Below are positions 45,837-56,969 of a stretch of 64,000 nt of DNA, in pieces. The translations under genes and the position numbers were made by a program. Source of the DNA: Hymenopus coronatus (lineage: Eukaryota > Arthropoda > Insecta > Mantodea > Hymenopodidae); the NCBI GenBank assembly GCA_030762935.1, contig CM060880.1, positions 18,407,001-18,471,000 on the forward strand, read 5' to 3'. Under the pieces are notes generated by a model. That model made no database searches, was not told where the DNA came from, and was given only the letters and a program-made list of their open reading frames with translations. The stretch's first letter is position 1, and the number at the start of each line of letters is the position of its first letter.

Positions 45837-46036
45837 CTAGTCCTAGAAGTACTCACCTAACAAAGGAACCACAAAAATTTGGAAAAAATAATCTTTATTT
45901 CTATACATAGTCCTCTTTTAGCTTTGATACCCTATTTATAGTGAGAACTGTAAATAAACTATCAACAATTAATATTCTCAAAATAGCTATCAATAGACTT
46001 CATCTCTTTATTGTTGGCAAATATTTTACTACACAG

Positions 46037-46091
<55 letters not shown>

Positions 46092-46515
46092 CAAATTTGC
46101 AAACAGGAAACAATCTAGGGCTAAATTTGACAAATGCTCGGGGAATTTGTAAACTTGTAAAAAATTGGAAATTTGTTATGAAATACCATGCTTTCATTTG
46201 AAAGGTCATCCAAAACAAATTTGTGGATTTTTTTACCTGTTTCTGGCATGTTCACCTCATTTAATCAACCAATGTTGTGTTCTTCTTGGCAGCTTGTATG
46301 GCCTTGTTTAAACTCTGCCACCCAATATTTTACTACGAAAGAGCAGACTTCCCCAAAGTAGAATCTAATTTGTCTTTGATATTGGTTGGACTGTATCTCA
46401 TAACAAAGACCAACTTTTTTGCATGTTTACAAATTCTCTAAAAGCGATCATTATTGACGACTGCCAAACAAAAATCCTAAATAACGAAGTGTCATCCAGC
46501 CTAAAAATTAAAGGA
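45837..46515 (-). mobile_element. Decayed copy of the 43610-type mariner, with poly(T) run
   Basis: The left TIR GAGGCTAGTCCTAGAAGTAC and much of the sequence parallel 43610-44318 (CTTCTTGGCAGCTTGTATGG, TAAACTCTGCCACCCAATAT). A run of 53 T at 46039-46091 interrupts it; slippage or a retroposon tail may explain this. The right TIR is not recognisable. Confidence 0.6.
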
Positions 46516-47799
46516 GCCCAAAACAAACAAAAATCAAGTTTATCATAAAATAATATGGACCTTTATTAGTACATATTGATATATTTATTTGTTATGGACA
46601 TTGCTTTGTTTGCCAGCAATGAAGGGAGTAAAATATAACGTCATTGGATCAAACATTGGATTAATAAAAATCTAGATACATCCTTACTGTCAGGCCACAT
46701 GTGAAAGCTAGGTACCAGTTCCATCCACTTCTTCAACCATTAATAATTCTCTGATGGAAAGTAAAATACAGAGAATAGAAAGGTAGAGGAAAAAGAATCA
46801 TATATAAATTTCGGAACTTTTTGCCATGATTGTAATATATGTCAAAATATTACCAGCAACGACTGTATATATATTTTATCCAGTGAAAGTTTCAATAATA
46901 GAAATGCAGGGAGAAATTGTTTAGAAATACAATGCCATAGGTCCTGAAATTGCAAAAATATTTCTTGAATTTGAAATAGACACTCATAAGGAAACTTCAG
47001 ATGGTTATCTAGAGCATGATATTTTAATTAATAGCTTTTATGAGCCAAGTTCCTCAGATGGAAGTGACACAAGAAGAAGAGACAGGAAATGTCTCAAAAT
47101 AACTGACTGTAGTGCAGAGTATTTTTTGTAACTTGGACATACTTGCTCCCCCATTTAATGTGTGTAGAAATAAAATAAAGAAATTTTCTCATTACTTTAG
47201 AGACACTGTGTGTTACAAGAATAATACAGTATCAGAAAATGTCTGGGTAGAAATCAGAAGGTAATGTAATAAATGTTTTGTTATTTTCTGGAATATTATT
47301 TGAAGAGTTTCACTCATCTGTAAATCACCATATCTGTATATTTAAGACTTTATATGAAAAAATTATTTGCAAAATATTAGCACCTATTAGATAATGTTGG
47401 AAACAGGATAGAGCAAATGTTTACAATCAATAAGAAATGACAAGCAACATGTGTGGTTATCAGGGACAAGCAATATAACTTTTCTGGGGTTTCAATGAAA
47501 TATTTAATTTGCCCAGGTATGGATTTAAATTAAACAGAGTAATTTATTTTGAATTATTACAGAGAGGAATTGGTAACAGGTGATTTGGGAAAATATGGAT
47601 ATGAGAATGTACTGAACCAGCTGAGTGAATAACAATGTAATATCAGAGTATATCTTGCTGATTGACAAAAAGGTGTATGGCATCCAACAAAAACAAAGTA
47701 CCCTAATATCGAATAAGAGTTTGAAATCTGGCATATTTCTATGAGAGCTTAATGAAAAAAACCTGAGTGTTACATTCACAACACTTGCTTTACTTATTC
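46516..47799. other. Intron 7: unassigned stretch
   Basis: AT-rich. Around 46940-47110 a frame rich in acidic residues (LEHDILINSFYEPSSDGSD) might be a decayed transposase N-terminus, but I cannot name it. Nothing else. Confidence 0.35.
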
Positions 47800-50520
47800 T
47801 GAAACAAATTACCCTTACAAAGCTTTTTTTTTTTAATCTACTTCTATCTAATGAAGATAAAATTAGAAGAAATAGCCTACTAGTTAGTTCCTTATAGGTG
47901 AAGAAGATAAGGAAATGCACTAGGCTAAAGTGAGATCAACTCTTTTTAAAGCTGTCACTGTGTGAAACAATTGAAATTTGGTTCTGTTTACAAAGATCAG
48001 GAGTAAAAACAAAAGAGAGCTGAAACAAAAGATAATTTCTCTTTTGAGGAAACTTAGTTTAAAATTTAAACAAATAACAAAGAATATCTTGGAAATAGTT
48101 AACTATGCAAAAAAAATCTGATGTACTCCATTCACATGACTTTCTCTAAATCGCTGTAACAAACTATTGTTGACAGCTTATTCTTCTACCTACTTTATGA
48201 TAATTGAGATAAACATTACCTTAATTACTTACTTCCTAAGTAGAAGGGAAATGAGGGAATACACTAGGCTAAAACAATAGTCAAATCTTTTAATAGCTGG
48301 TTGCCGTGTGGTTGAAATCTGTTTCTGTGCATGGCCAGGAATTTACAACTTTCTGTGTGAGAAAAATTAAAGTATTTTAAATCCGAAACAATTAACTTGA
48401 AATATCTCGGAAATTGTCAGCCCCACAAAAAACCTGTATACAACATGAATTGTGTATTTTAACTAGATGTACATTTTTTATGTAGTAAGTTTTTGTCTCT
48501 CTCTTACGGTTACCAGTTATGCAAAATTCCGTCAAATTCATCCAGAATAAAGAGGTCTTTAGAGGCTATTCCCATAAAATTCAAAATACACATTTTATTT
48601 GTCATGTAAATGTCTTTAATACATGTCAGTATTTTAATCAAAATCAGAGCTATTTTTAGAAAATCAAAATTTTTTTCTATACTAGGTGGTTCACCCGTCC
48701 CTTATTATTTTTGTAGTTAGGCACACTTTATACTCTGAAAGCAATAAGATCGAAATTACTGTGCTTGTCAAACATTTGGTAACCATGCAAATCTAGCCTA
48801 CTCTTCATAGGAAAATAAACCTTAGCAGCAACAGTTATGTCCATTCCAAAAACATGCGCTTAATAAATCCTGTTACAGTATATGTTACTTCAACAGGATC
48901 ACTGTTATATGTTCTGCAACTTAAATTATAATGAATGAAGGCTAAATGAACGGCTTAAGCTACAAAAAGGAGTCCACAACAGTTATAAGAGATCAGAAGC
49001 GGAGAAGGAGACATGTGTAATACTATACCTATAAGTTTTAATGCAACAAGTGGGCATAATGAATGTAGCTCAACTGGTTCATTTCATGTTCCCTTATCAC
49101 CTGCAGCATGTCAGCAGTTCTAGTCCCCCGCGTGCACTTTTTTTCTTCTTTATGTATTGTCCATCAATGTGCAAAGATAGTTCAGTGTTTGTCACTAATA
49201 ATTTAATGTGTAAACAAAAAGGTATACAAAAGAAGAACAAATGTCAGTTCATTTGACATGTTCTTCAGTTTTCGATCCTTAATTTTCATTCTAATTATTT
49301 TGAAAAAGAAACTTCACTAAGACTTTAAATAAGAAAGGAAATTTTCGAAAAAGATATAAAGTTAATAAAACAATTGCAATATACCAGAATACGTTTGTTC
49401 TTCGTAGTTACAGATTGTTCTGTACAAAATTTTGGCAGCTGGAACCCTCGGTGGGTTAGCGAATACTACCGGAAGACACTTTAGGTCTAGACATACCCCA
49501 TTAGATACAAATACACAAAGTAAACCTGTGGTTATGTGCTATACCTTCAGCTAAGCTTATCTCCTATGACCTCACAGCACATTAGATAGGTAGATTCGTC
49601 ATCATTCCGAACAGCTGCTGCTCTAAATGAAAAAGTTACATCACTAAGTTTCATATTGGAAAAGCTTTATCTAGTGGATATTCACAAGTTTGTTAAGTTA
49701 TGGGGATTAAACCTAGTTTTCTTTTCAACTGAAAGTATTGAGAATACCTATTTATTTGGCACAGTTTGTGATTGTCAACCTAGGTATTTTGTGTATTTAT
49801 CGTTTTAGAGACACCCTAAAAATGAGTCTGGTTCTCAAGTATTATCTGAAATACCTATGTCTTAAAATATTGCAATAATACCTGCATATTTAGAAGAAAC
49901 CGAATGAATGTGCCTTAAAATGTTCTTTTTCATTTGTATTTCCTGTAACTGGACTGGTGAATCTAGAATAAACATAAATAAAGAGAGCAATAAAAGAAAT
50001 GAATAAGCAAGTTAAAAAATGTTCCGATATCCCATCTAGCTTTGTGTGAAATCAGGAAATAAAGTGGGGGAAAAAATTGTCAACATTTTGGTTAAATTTG
50101 AATCTGAATAGAGCATCTAGGAACTCTTGCTAACACTGCGCATTAACCAAATACGTTACTGTTTAGCTATAACTCAGGGCAAAAGTCTATAATGTTAGTA
50201 TGCAGAAGATGGATCTCGGGAACAATGTTTTCAGGTTAAACTATAATCTGCAGGTTGCATGAAACCAGAGAATAAGGGACAGGTGAACCACCTTGTATAA
50301 AGGGTAGTTTGGGGTGGGGTAAATGTTTTTCAAAATCTTCATGTTGCACCCCTGGAAGATACTTAACTTAAATACCAAGTTTGGTATTTTACCCACTTTT
50401 CATTTTTGAGTTATGTTCACACATGCATTTCTGGTGAAATATTGGTATCAAATTTTTTAGTGAATGCAATACCTTCTTTATACACTATGTACATAGTGCA
50501 TGTAGAGAAAGTAAAAAATT
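47800..50520 (+). repeat. R1 repeat (forward), split by a 1.6 kb element
   Basis: R1 from about 47820 to 48681 and 50296 to about 50520. The two halves join through a TA target: TTTTTCTA-TA-TAAAGGG gives the length and sequence of other R1 copies (TTTTTCCATGTAAAGGG), showing the element between was inserted with a TA duplication. Confidence 0.75.
48682..50295. mobile_element. 1.6 kb non-coding TIR element in R1
   Basis: Ends CTAGGTGGTTCACCCGTCCC and, as complement, CAAGGTGGTTCACCTGTCCC, i.e. TIRs of about 25 bp, flanked by TA. Length 1614 bp, AT-rich, no transposase frame or catalytic motif found in any frame by eye. Probably a non-autonomous relative of a TA-targeting DNA transposon; family unknown. 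Confidence 0.8.
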
Positions 50521-50601
50521 TAGGACATAAATTGTGCTTTTAACAAGATCTATCTTTTATAGATTTACCAGTTATATAAAAACTGTTCACATACACACAT
50601 A

Positions 50602-51848
50602 CAAGGGTTGGCTGATAAGTCCCGGGCCTCACACAGATATGGCGCCAGTTAGACAGTAGTATCATATAGTTTAATTCTAGACTAGCTTGAATCCATAGTT
50701 ACAGGTCAATAGCTTATTTATTTTTCTAATTACAGCATTTTAAACAAGACAGCTTTAGAGTTTTAACGAAAATGGAGGATTTGGAAAAAACGAGCAGTGA
50801 TTAAATACTTCCATTTAAAAGGCTTAACGCCTAAAGAAATCAAGGAGGAAATGGACAGTACATTGGAAGACTCTGCCTCTTCATATTCAATGATTAAAAT
50901 GTGAGTTGCAGAGTTTAAAATGGGACGTACGAGCACTAGTGATGAGCCTCGCTCTGGATGCCCTCTAGAAGCGACAACTTCAGAGATGAGTGAAAAAAAT
51001 TCATCTATTAGTACTGGAAGACCACAGATTAAAGTTGTTTGAGATAGCAGAGGCTGTAAACATATCAAAAGAATGTGCAGATTACGTTTTGGGCTTTCAC
51101 AAGGTCTGTGCAAGATGAGTGCTGCATTTGTTGACACCTGATTAAATGTTGCAAAGAAAACTGTTTCTGTTAAGAATGTGGAGCTCTACTGTCAGAATCC
51201 CAGTGAATTTTTGAGGCGGCTTATTACCATGGATTAAACTTGGATACATCACTACACTCCAGAAAGTAAATCACAGTCAAAACAGTGGATTGCACCAGGT
51301 GAACCAACTCCAAAAAACGCAAGGTCAATATTGTCAGCTAACAAGTTTATGGCAAGTGTTTTCTGGGATGCACAGGGAATTATTTTTATTGATTACTTGG
51401 AAAAGGGTAAAAGTCTCAATGATGACTACTACACAAGCTTATTGCAACGTTTGAGTGATGAGGTGAAAAGAAAAACATCTCATTTGGCAAAAAAAAAAAA
51501 AAAAAAATCTTGTTTCATCAATGCTCTGGCCCATCATTCAGTCATTGCAATGGGAAAAATGTGTGAATTAAAGTTTGAATTGCTTGAACATCCACCCTAT
51601 TTGCCAGATCTAGCACCTAGTGACTACCACGTACCCAAATCGAAACAAATTTCACAGTAAGGAGGAGGTAAACAGCTATATTTTGAGGATCTTGATAAAT
51701 TGCACTACAGAGATGGTTCATTAAATTAAAACACTGATATGACAAATGTATTAGCCTTTCTGGAGATTAAGTTTAGAAATAAAGAAGAAAAAAAATAAAT
51801 AAAATGCTGTTTTCATTTAGGGGTCTGGGACTTATCAGTCAACCCTAG
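50602..51848 (+). mobile_element. mariner (irritans-like), copy 2
   Basis: TIRs AAGGGTTGGCTGATAAGTCC and complement of GGGACTTATCAGTCAACCCT, flanked by TA (50600-50601; 51849-51850); 1247 bp. Transposase in + frames, broken by early frameshifts: NPSEFLRRLITMD, HHYTPESKSQSKQWI, ASVFWDAQGIIFIDYLEKG, CELKFELLEHPPYLPDLAPS with the third Asp in DYH. An A run near 51490-51507 shifts the frame. It sits in a decayed R1 tandem copy. It provides the empty-site reference for the two hairpin inserts in copy 1. Confidence 0.9.
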
Positions 51849-51850
51849 TA

Positions 51851-52653
51851 TCTTTATGAGCCTGAAATATGTATTTTTGGTGAAATCTTAGTATCAAATT
51901 TTTGGGTGGAATTCAATACCTTCTCTGTCTGTGTATTAAGTAGAAAAAGTAAAAATGAATTTCTGAGTTTCAAGCCCCTTTAAGCAAGGTTGGTACACTT
52001 TTTTTTTTTTTCTTCAAATAACCACCATCTATTTCAGGTTGGGTACTTCTGGGGCTACCATCATGCATATTAATTATATGCTGTAATTAAAATGATAAAA
52101 TGATTGAGCTAAATTATTTGAAATTTGTAAAAATTAACAATTTCAGTAAGCATTATTATTAAAAGGTATCCTCCTTAACCTCCCTTAGTTCTTAAGGCTT
52201 TGTTTAAAGGCCTTTTGTACGCTACAAATATGTAAACATACACAAACACCATTTTTTTTTAATTTTTTTTATTATTATCTTTTATTAATCAGATCAGGTG
52301 TTAACAAAACATATTGTTTCTATGAAATCTTAAATGAAATTTTTGGGAAAAAGCAATTCTTCTGCTACCTACTATAAGTAAAAACTGCTCATTGCAATGT
52401 GTAAATTTTTCATTAATTGGAAAAAAAAAAAATGATATATAATGTGCAAAAATTGTCTAAAAATCCATTCATCAAAATCAAGCTCTTTGCATGGGTGTAC
52501 TCACTTTCTACTATTATATGCAAGATGTTTTTAATAGTTTATGCAATGTTCATGTTAATGACAAGTGGATATAAATGTGTTGATATCATGTATTTTTTCT
52601 TATATTACTGTACAATATTGCATCAACATAAAATTGCTTGCTTCCTTTCCTAG
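51851..52653. other. Intron 7, end: R1 end, mariner end fragment, AT-rich
   Basis: 51851-51955 is the R1 end after the mariner. About 51985-52065 (TTCAGGTTGGGTACTTCTGG, GGCTACCATCATG) is a terminal fragment of the 43610-type mariner. The rest is AT-rich, ending at the acceptor TTCCTTTCCTAG (52642-52653). Confidence 0.5.
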
Positions 52654-52815
52654 TTGCTGCGCGACACCTTGGTGAATAACAAGACACAGGCCATAGTTTG
52701 TGATGATCTGGCTATGACACAATATGCAAATTATGACGTACGAAAGGGACCATTGAGGACAAAAGACCGTGCTGACCTTGTGGAAGCCTTTTTGGGTGCT
52801 TTATATTTGGATCAG
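52654..52815 (+). CDS. drosha: drosha exon: end of RNase III domain b
   Basis: A 54-codon, phase-0 exon (acceptor TTTCCTAG, donor CAG|GTATAA). It reads LLRDTLVNNKTQAIVCDDLA, MTQYANYDVRKGPLRTKDRA, DLVEAFLGALYLDQ. The Asp (52774-52776) and Glu (52783-52785) of DLVEAF are the second pair of metal-binding acids of domain b. LLR.SLVNN.TQA and LRTK.ADL.E are Drosha hallmarks. No stop; it joins HLT| to LLR as in other animals. Confidence 0.97.
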
Positions 52816-53097
52816 GTATAAAGATTAATGAAATAATACATTAGTTTTACAAATACATACAGCAAGTTAGTTGCAGCTATACATTTTCAATGCCAACATT
52901 TCAATAGCTGTATTTTATGAATGCCAAAAAACCGCTTTATTTATTTATTTTTTTAATATGCATTTGAGCCTCTAAATTTGTTCAACCTCCTTCCCTTAAG
53001 TTATATAATTTAAATTTTATTCGTTTAAAAATGGAGACAACAAAAGTTAATATATTCAATGACCTTAAAAAATAACAATTTAATGGATTAATTGTTT

Positions 53098-53262
53098 TTT
53101 ACACAAGCCGTGTGTAGGACAGGAGTTGGATAGATAGAGTCAGACTGAAAAATTCAATGCCATAGCCAGGATTTGAACCATGGATCTCCTGATCTCTAAT
53201 CAGTTACTCTGCCACTGAGCTACCATGGCAACATGGCATAGCATTGAATTTCTCAATTATTG
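53098..53262 (-). mobile_element. SINE family S2, reverse copy
   Basis: The minus strand gives TTGCCATGGTAGCTCAGTGG, then CATGGTTCAAATCCTGGCTA, and GCATTGAATTTTTCAGTC followed by ACTCCTGTCCTACACACGGC. Clear A and B boxes. It faces the + copy at 53340-53540 across ~80 bp. Confidence 0.75.
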
Positions 53263-53339
53263 ACCATAAAAGTTGGCTATGCTATGATTCCTGGAACTTA
53301 AGTACTTGCAACATTGTAAGTCACCATTGGGGTTGTCAT

Positions 53340-53540
53340 CTCAAAATAATTTGAGAACACCTTGTGGTTTACCGGGAAACATGCAAGTCAGTTGAGAAAT
53401 TCAATGCTATGCTGGCATGTTGCCATGGTAGCTCAGTGGCAGAGCAACCGGCTAGAGATCGGGAGATCCGTGGTTCAAATCCTGGCTATGGTATTGAATT
53501 TTTCAGTCAAAAAATATATTGTGGAAGTTTGTCACCCAGC
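53340..53540 (+). mobile_element. SINE family S2, forward copy
   Basis: Leader TTGAGAACACCTTGTGGTTT, tRNA-like part CCATGGTAGCTCAGTGGCAG, CCGTGGTTCAAATCCTGGCT, then GTATTGAATTTTTCAGTC. The tRNA-like part has a degenerate acceptor stem, so a SINE is more likely than a tRNA gene. 3' part replaced by a Penelope-like end. Confidence 0.75.
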
Positions 53541-53690
53541 CACCAAGGACCATCACACCTCAACATAGAACACCCTGTGGAAATTCAGTTGGAAACCATT
53601 GAAAATGATGCCCACATGGCTTCGAAACCAGTCTGGAAAAATTATACATAATGATACTTAAATGTTACAAAGCCGACTCAAAAATATTAT
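53541..53690 (+). mobile_element. Penelope-like terminus with hammerhead-like core
   Basis: About 53599-53635 reads TTGAAAATGATGCCCACATG, GCTTCGAAACCAGTCTGG: a TGATG, a stem GCC/GGC and CGAAAC..GTC in hammerhead order. It ends AATGTTACAAAGCCGACTCA, the shared end motif of the Penelope fragments. Not folded back here. Confidence 0.65.
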
Positions 53691-54000
53691 ATTCCAAATA
53701 AAAAATTGTTTTGGTACTTTACATCCCTTTCTATAGTTTCTTTTGAATGCATAACATACATTTTGACTGGATTTGATTCCATAATCCTTAGTATTTGATG
53801 ATAGCTCCTACTCTCTTGCCATAGCCCATATGGCCGTAAATCCAGACGCCAGGGTTTGTATTATTTCATGGAGTTATCCTATGTTACCCAGTGTAATCCG
53901 AGTTATTTAGCAATCATGCATAGGACATCATATCATGTTCATATCGCTGAAGAGGTAATCAAGTGTTCCACAACTCATTTCCTATTTGCTTTCCATACAC
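53691..54000. other. Intron 8: unassigned
   Basis: Nothing recognised. Confidence 0.3.
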
Positions 54001-54832
54001 AACAACACTTTGTTGAAATGGTTAAATAGGTACTCAGGGAACATGGAGAAAAATTATACTTTTGCTGAATTCATTGATTGGCACCTTAAATATGAGTGAA
54101 GCAAGAAGTTGTTCTAGATTTACAGTGAAAGGTACCCCAAAAGACAGCATCCTCATCAGACTACTTTTGAATCTGTAGAAGAACATGGCGATTGCAGTGC
54201 AAGAGTACACATTGCACTCCAGAGTTCGAGAACTGGTCTGGAAGAGGAACCATCAATTAGCACCCATGCTATTGTATGTGCAATGGGCACCAACCACACA
54301 AGTGAATGTCTTGTATGAGGAGCAACTCTATCCCTTCCATCTGCAAAAGGTGCAAGCCTTAACTCTGGAGGATTGCAATTTACCCCTGCAGTTTCTGAAT
54401 AAGCCTTAAGGCAGCCATCAGAATTGTTTTCTTTGGTATTATTCACCGATGAGGCCACATTTACCAGGGATGGACCGATTCTGTTACAAGAATAGTCACA
54501 TATGGACACACAAAAACCCCCGTACCACTGTTCAGAAGAGCCACAACAGCAGTTTATGATGAAAATGGGCTGGCATTGCTTCTGACCACGTCATTGGGCC
54601 ATACCTTCTTCCTCCTAAACTGTGTGGCGATACTTATAAAATATTCTTGAAATATGTACTGCCAGGCATACTGCCTGTTGGAAGAAGTGCCGCTTGAGTT
54701 TGAGCTCAACTGCATTCCAACACGATAGAGTTCCTGCACATTATGCAATAAATTCATGGGAGCATCTACATTTAGTTTTCTCAAATCGCTGGATTAGAAG
54801 AGGCAGTCCTACCTCGTTTGCCAGATCTCAAC
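54001..54832 (+). pseudogene. DDE transposase remnant (insect DUF4817-like type)
   Basis: Frames near 54430-54490 give LFTDEATFTRDG-like residues, then near 54715-54790 TAFQHDRVPAHYAINSWEHL and NRWIRRGSPT. The order TDEATF ... QHDGAPxH ... WIGRGGP is known from a Tc1/mariner-related transposase common in insects. Many stops and frameshifts. The SINE at 54833 cuts it right at the SPDL-type end (LPDLNP region). Confidence 0.6.
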
Positions 54833-55062
54833 CCCGGCAGAGGACAATGGATTTTTTTCAGGCGTAAAAATCCTTGGCATGGCTTCCTTCGGAAGGGAAG
54901 TAAAGCCATGAGTCCCATGTTGCAGATTTATATGGCACGTAAAAGAACCTCGCGCCTGATAGAGAGGCCTCTGAGGAAAATTAAGCGATCTTTCACACCC
55001 AGTATAGAATAGGACACTGAGAACCATAGAAGTTAAAGAGTGTCCATAAATAACACACCATT
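54833..55062 (+). mobile_element. SINE family S1, copy lacking its tRNA head
   Basis: Starts GCAGAGGACAATGGATTTTT and continues with the S1 body: GGCTTCCTTCGGAAGGGAAG, ACCTCGCGCCTGATAGAGAG, ACACTGAGAACCATAGAAGT. The tRNA-like head is missing. Confidence 0.7.
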
Positions 55063-56224
55063 TACATTTCCTGAAAAATGATAACTTCTCAGGTGATAAA
55101 ATTTCAGACTGTTCAGTAATGTTAAACAATTTGAAATACTTAAAATCCTTCGTAAAAGAAAATTGCTTATACTTCCCACATATGCACTACTAAAGCTTCT
55201 ACTTTAGTTTTGACACAGGATAGTTTACTTTGTTGGAATCCTCACCAAACATAAGCCAAAAAGCTACACATAACAATAAAAACTATTATAACTAAGATTT
55301 TGCTTTACATTGTGATATTCATAGTAGTTTCACTGGATGTAACTAATTGTTCATTGTCAGCAAGATGTACGTTCCCTACAGGAATGTGAACAGTGGGTTA
55401 AATGGAGGCCACGTAATAAAATTAAACTACTTTAATTTTTATGGGTGATTTTCGACAAAGTTTGCAAGTTGTCATCTTCGTGAAAGATAATGGAGCATCC
55501 TTGCACTGTACCGCATGAAGGCGGAGAAATACCATCTGAACTCCATCCAAGTTATTAGACTCGTGGACATTTTGCAGTGATCACCTTTCACTGTATTTCC
55601 CCAAGATGAATATCTTAATGTCATTTTTGACTCAAATGAGTCGACACAGAAAGGATATTTAATTTTGGATACAACATAAAACATTAAAGCTTTAAAGAAT
55701 GTTTAAATTTGATAAAATATTAAATTCAAATCATACTGAATTATAGTGTGGCTTATAGAGGGTTTACCATTTTATTAAAAATTACTCAAGATGCTTTGAT
55801 CAGTTTAAAGAAAAATTTACAAATATGAAGTAGGATAGTCCATTAGAATATACAGATGATCTGATTATGTATTAAGAGTAACTTTCAGATATAAAAAATG
55901 TACCACTTGCCCAAATATTAAAGGTATTCTTTGTGGAAACTGGCAAGTTTAAGGAGAAAAAAAAACCCTAGGCCAGGATCTATGTTTAGGTAATAGCAGG
56001 AATAAGGTGAACCTTAACATTGAAAAATTTCAACCCAACTTCACCCATTTTATTTATAAATGTGCACCACAATCAAGTAGAGAAACAAAAAGCCATAAGG
56101 CCACTTCAAACCGGTCTGAATAATTTATAATAACATGGGAGTAAGTAGGTTAAGCAATTTAACCAATTTAAAGCCAGAAATATCACAAGGTTAATATAGC
56201 TAATTTTCACAAACCGAAAGCTTG
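55063..56224. other. Intron 8: AT-rich, no recognised element
   Basis: No repeat or gene recognised. A short minus frame (55472-55684) has no family features. Confidence 0.4.
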
Positions 56225-56430
56225 CTCCCGAACAATTTCTCATGGCGCAAACATGCAAGTCAGTTGAGAAATTCAATGCTCTACCGGCATGTTGCCATGG
56301 TGGCTCAGTGGAAAAGCAACCAGCTAGAGACTGGGAGATCCATGGTTCAAATCCTGGCTATGGCATTGAATTTTTCAGTCTGACTCTACCTATCCAACTC
56401 CTGTCCTACACACAGCTTATGTGAAAAAAA
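56225..56430 (+). mobile_element. SINE family S2, forward copy with 3' end
   Basis: TTGCCATGGTGGCTCAGTGG, CCATGGTTCAAATCCTGGCT, GGCATTGAATTTTTCAGTCT and the tail ACTCCTGTCCTACACACAGC. With 53098-53262 it defines the S2 3' part. Confidence 0.75.
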
Positions 56431-56808
56431 CAATTGAACCAATACAGTACAAATACATTATATTTATGTAAATATTGGTATCCTTTTCAAGTCAATATTT
56501 ATCTTTTAAATACAGCAGGATGGTGAGTCCCTTATTGTCTTTCTAAAAATCTGGCAAGTCTGGCTCTATGTAAGTCAGAGTGTGTACCCGACCATTGTAT
56601 AACATATATCTAAAGTAGACATGCAGCTTATTTATTACATTACAAAATATTAATGTGTTTGGTTTTTGTTTTTAAACAGGTGAAGAAAGTTAAATTTTAC
56701 AAGTATCATTTGTATTTCATTATCTCTTGGGTATTATTACTCATTCTGCTTGTTGCTAAATTATATTGTTTGAAATCAGGGTTACTTTACTATCTATATT
56801 ATTCTTAG
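56431..56808. other. Intron 8, end
   Basis: AT-rich, ending in the acceptor TATTATTCTTAG at 56797-56808. Confidence 0.4.
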
Positions 56809-56969
56809 GGTATGGATTACTGTGAAGTTTTCTGCAAAGTTTGCTTCTTCCCTCGTCTTCAGCAGTTTATTATGAATGCGGAGTGGGTAGATCCTAAATC
56901 AAGACTACAACAGTGCTGTATATTACAGCATACAGTGGATAGAAAAGGGTCAGGTCATCCTACATACAA
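56809..56969 (+). CDS. drosha: drosha exon: segment between RNase III b and dsRBD
   Basis: Exon of 161 bp (acceptor ATTCTTAG, donor AA|GTAAGT). It reads GMDYCEVFCKVCFFPRLQQF, IMNAEWVDPKSRLQQCCILQ, HTVDRKGSGHPTYK, with the last Lys split by the intron. VCFFPRL.[ED]FI.NQDW.DPKS.LQQCCL is a Drosha signature directly before the dsRNA-binding domain. No dsRBD exon was found in the remaining 7 kb, so the gene runs beyond the window. Confidence 0.96.

Larger units (their letters stand above)
2339..56969 (+). other. drosha: drosha gene, internal nine-exon part
   Basis: Drosha is the nuclear RNase III that, with its partner DGCR8/Pasha, cuts primary microRNA hairpins. The nine exons follow the known Drosha order: the segment before RNase III domain a (PVLVRHLRFH), domain a, the linker (HPLQEQEP), domain b, and the segment before the dsRNA-binding domain (CFFPRLQQFI). 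Intron phases agree at every junction and all introns are GT-AG. The first and last parts of the gene are outside the window. Coding exons total about 1.27 kb in 54.6 kb; the introns are packed with transposons. I found no stop or frameshift in the exons, so this looks like the active copy. Confidence 0.95.

Noticed and set aside
46000..46218. Lysine- or phenylalanine-run proteins.
   Set aside because: Translations of a 53-nt T run inside a decayed mariner.
53427..53499. Genuine tRNA gene on the + strand.
   Set aside because: A and B boxes are present but the acceptor stem pairs poorly, the same unit with the same flanks recurs at 56225 and 53262 (-), and the anticodon arm varies, so it is a SINE head.
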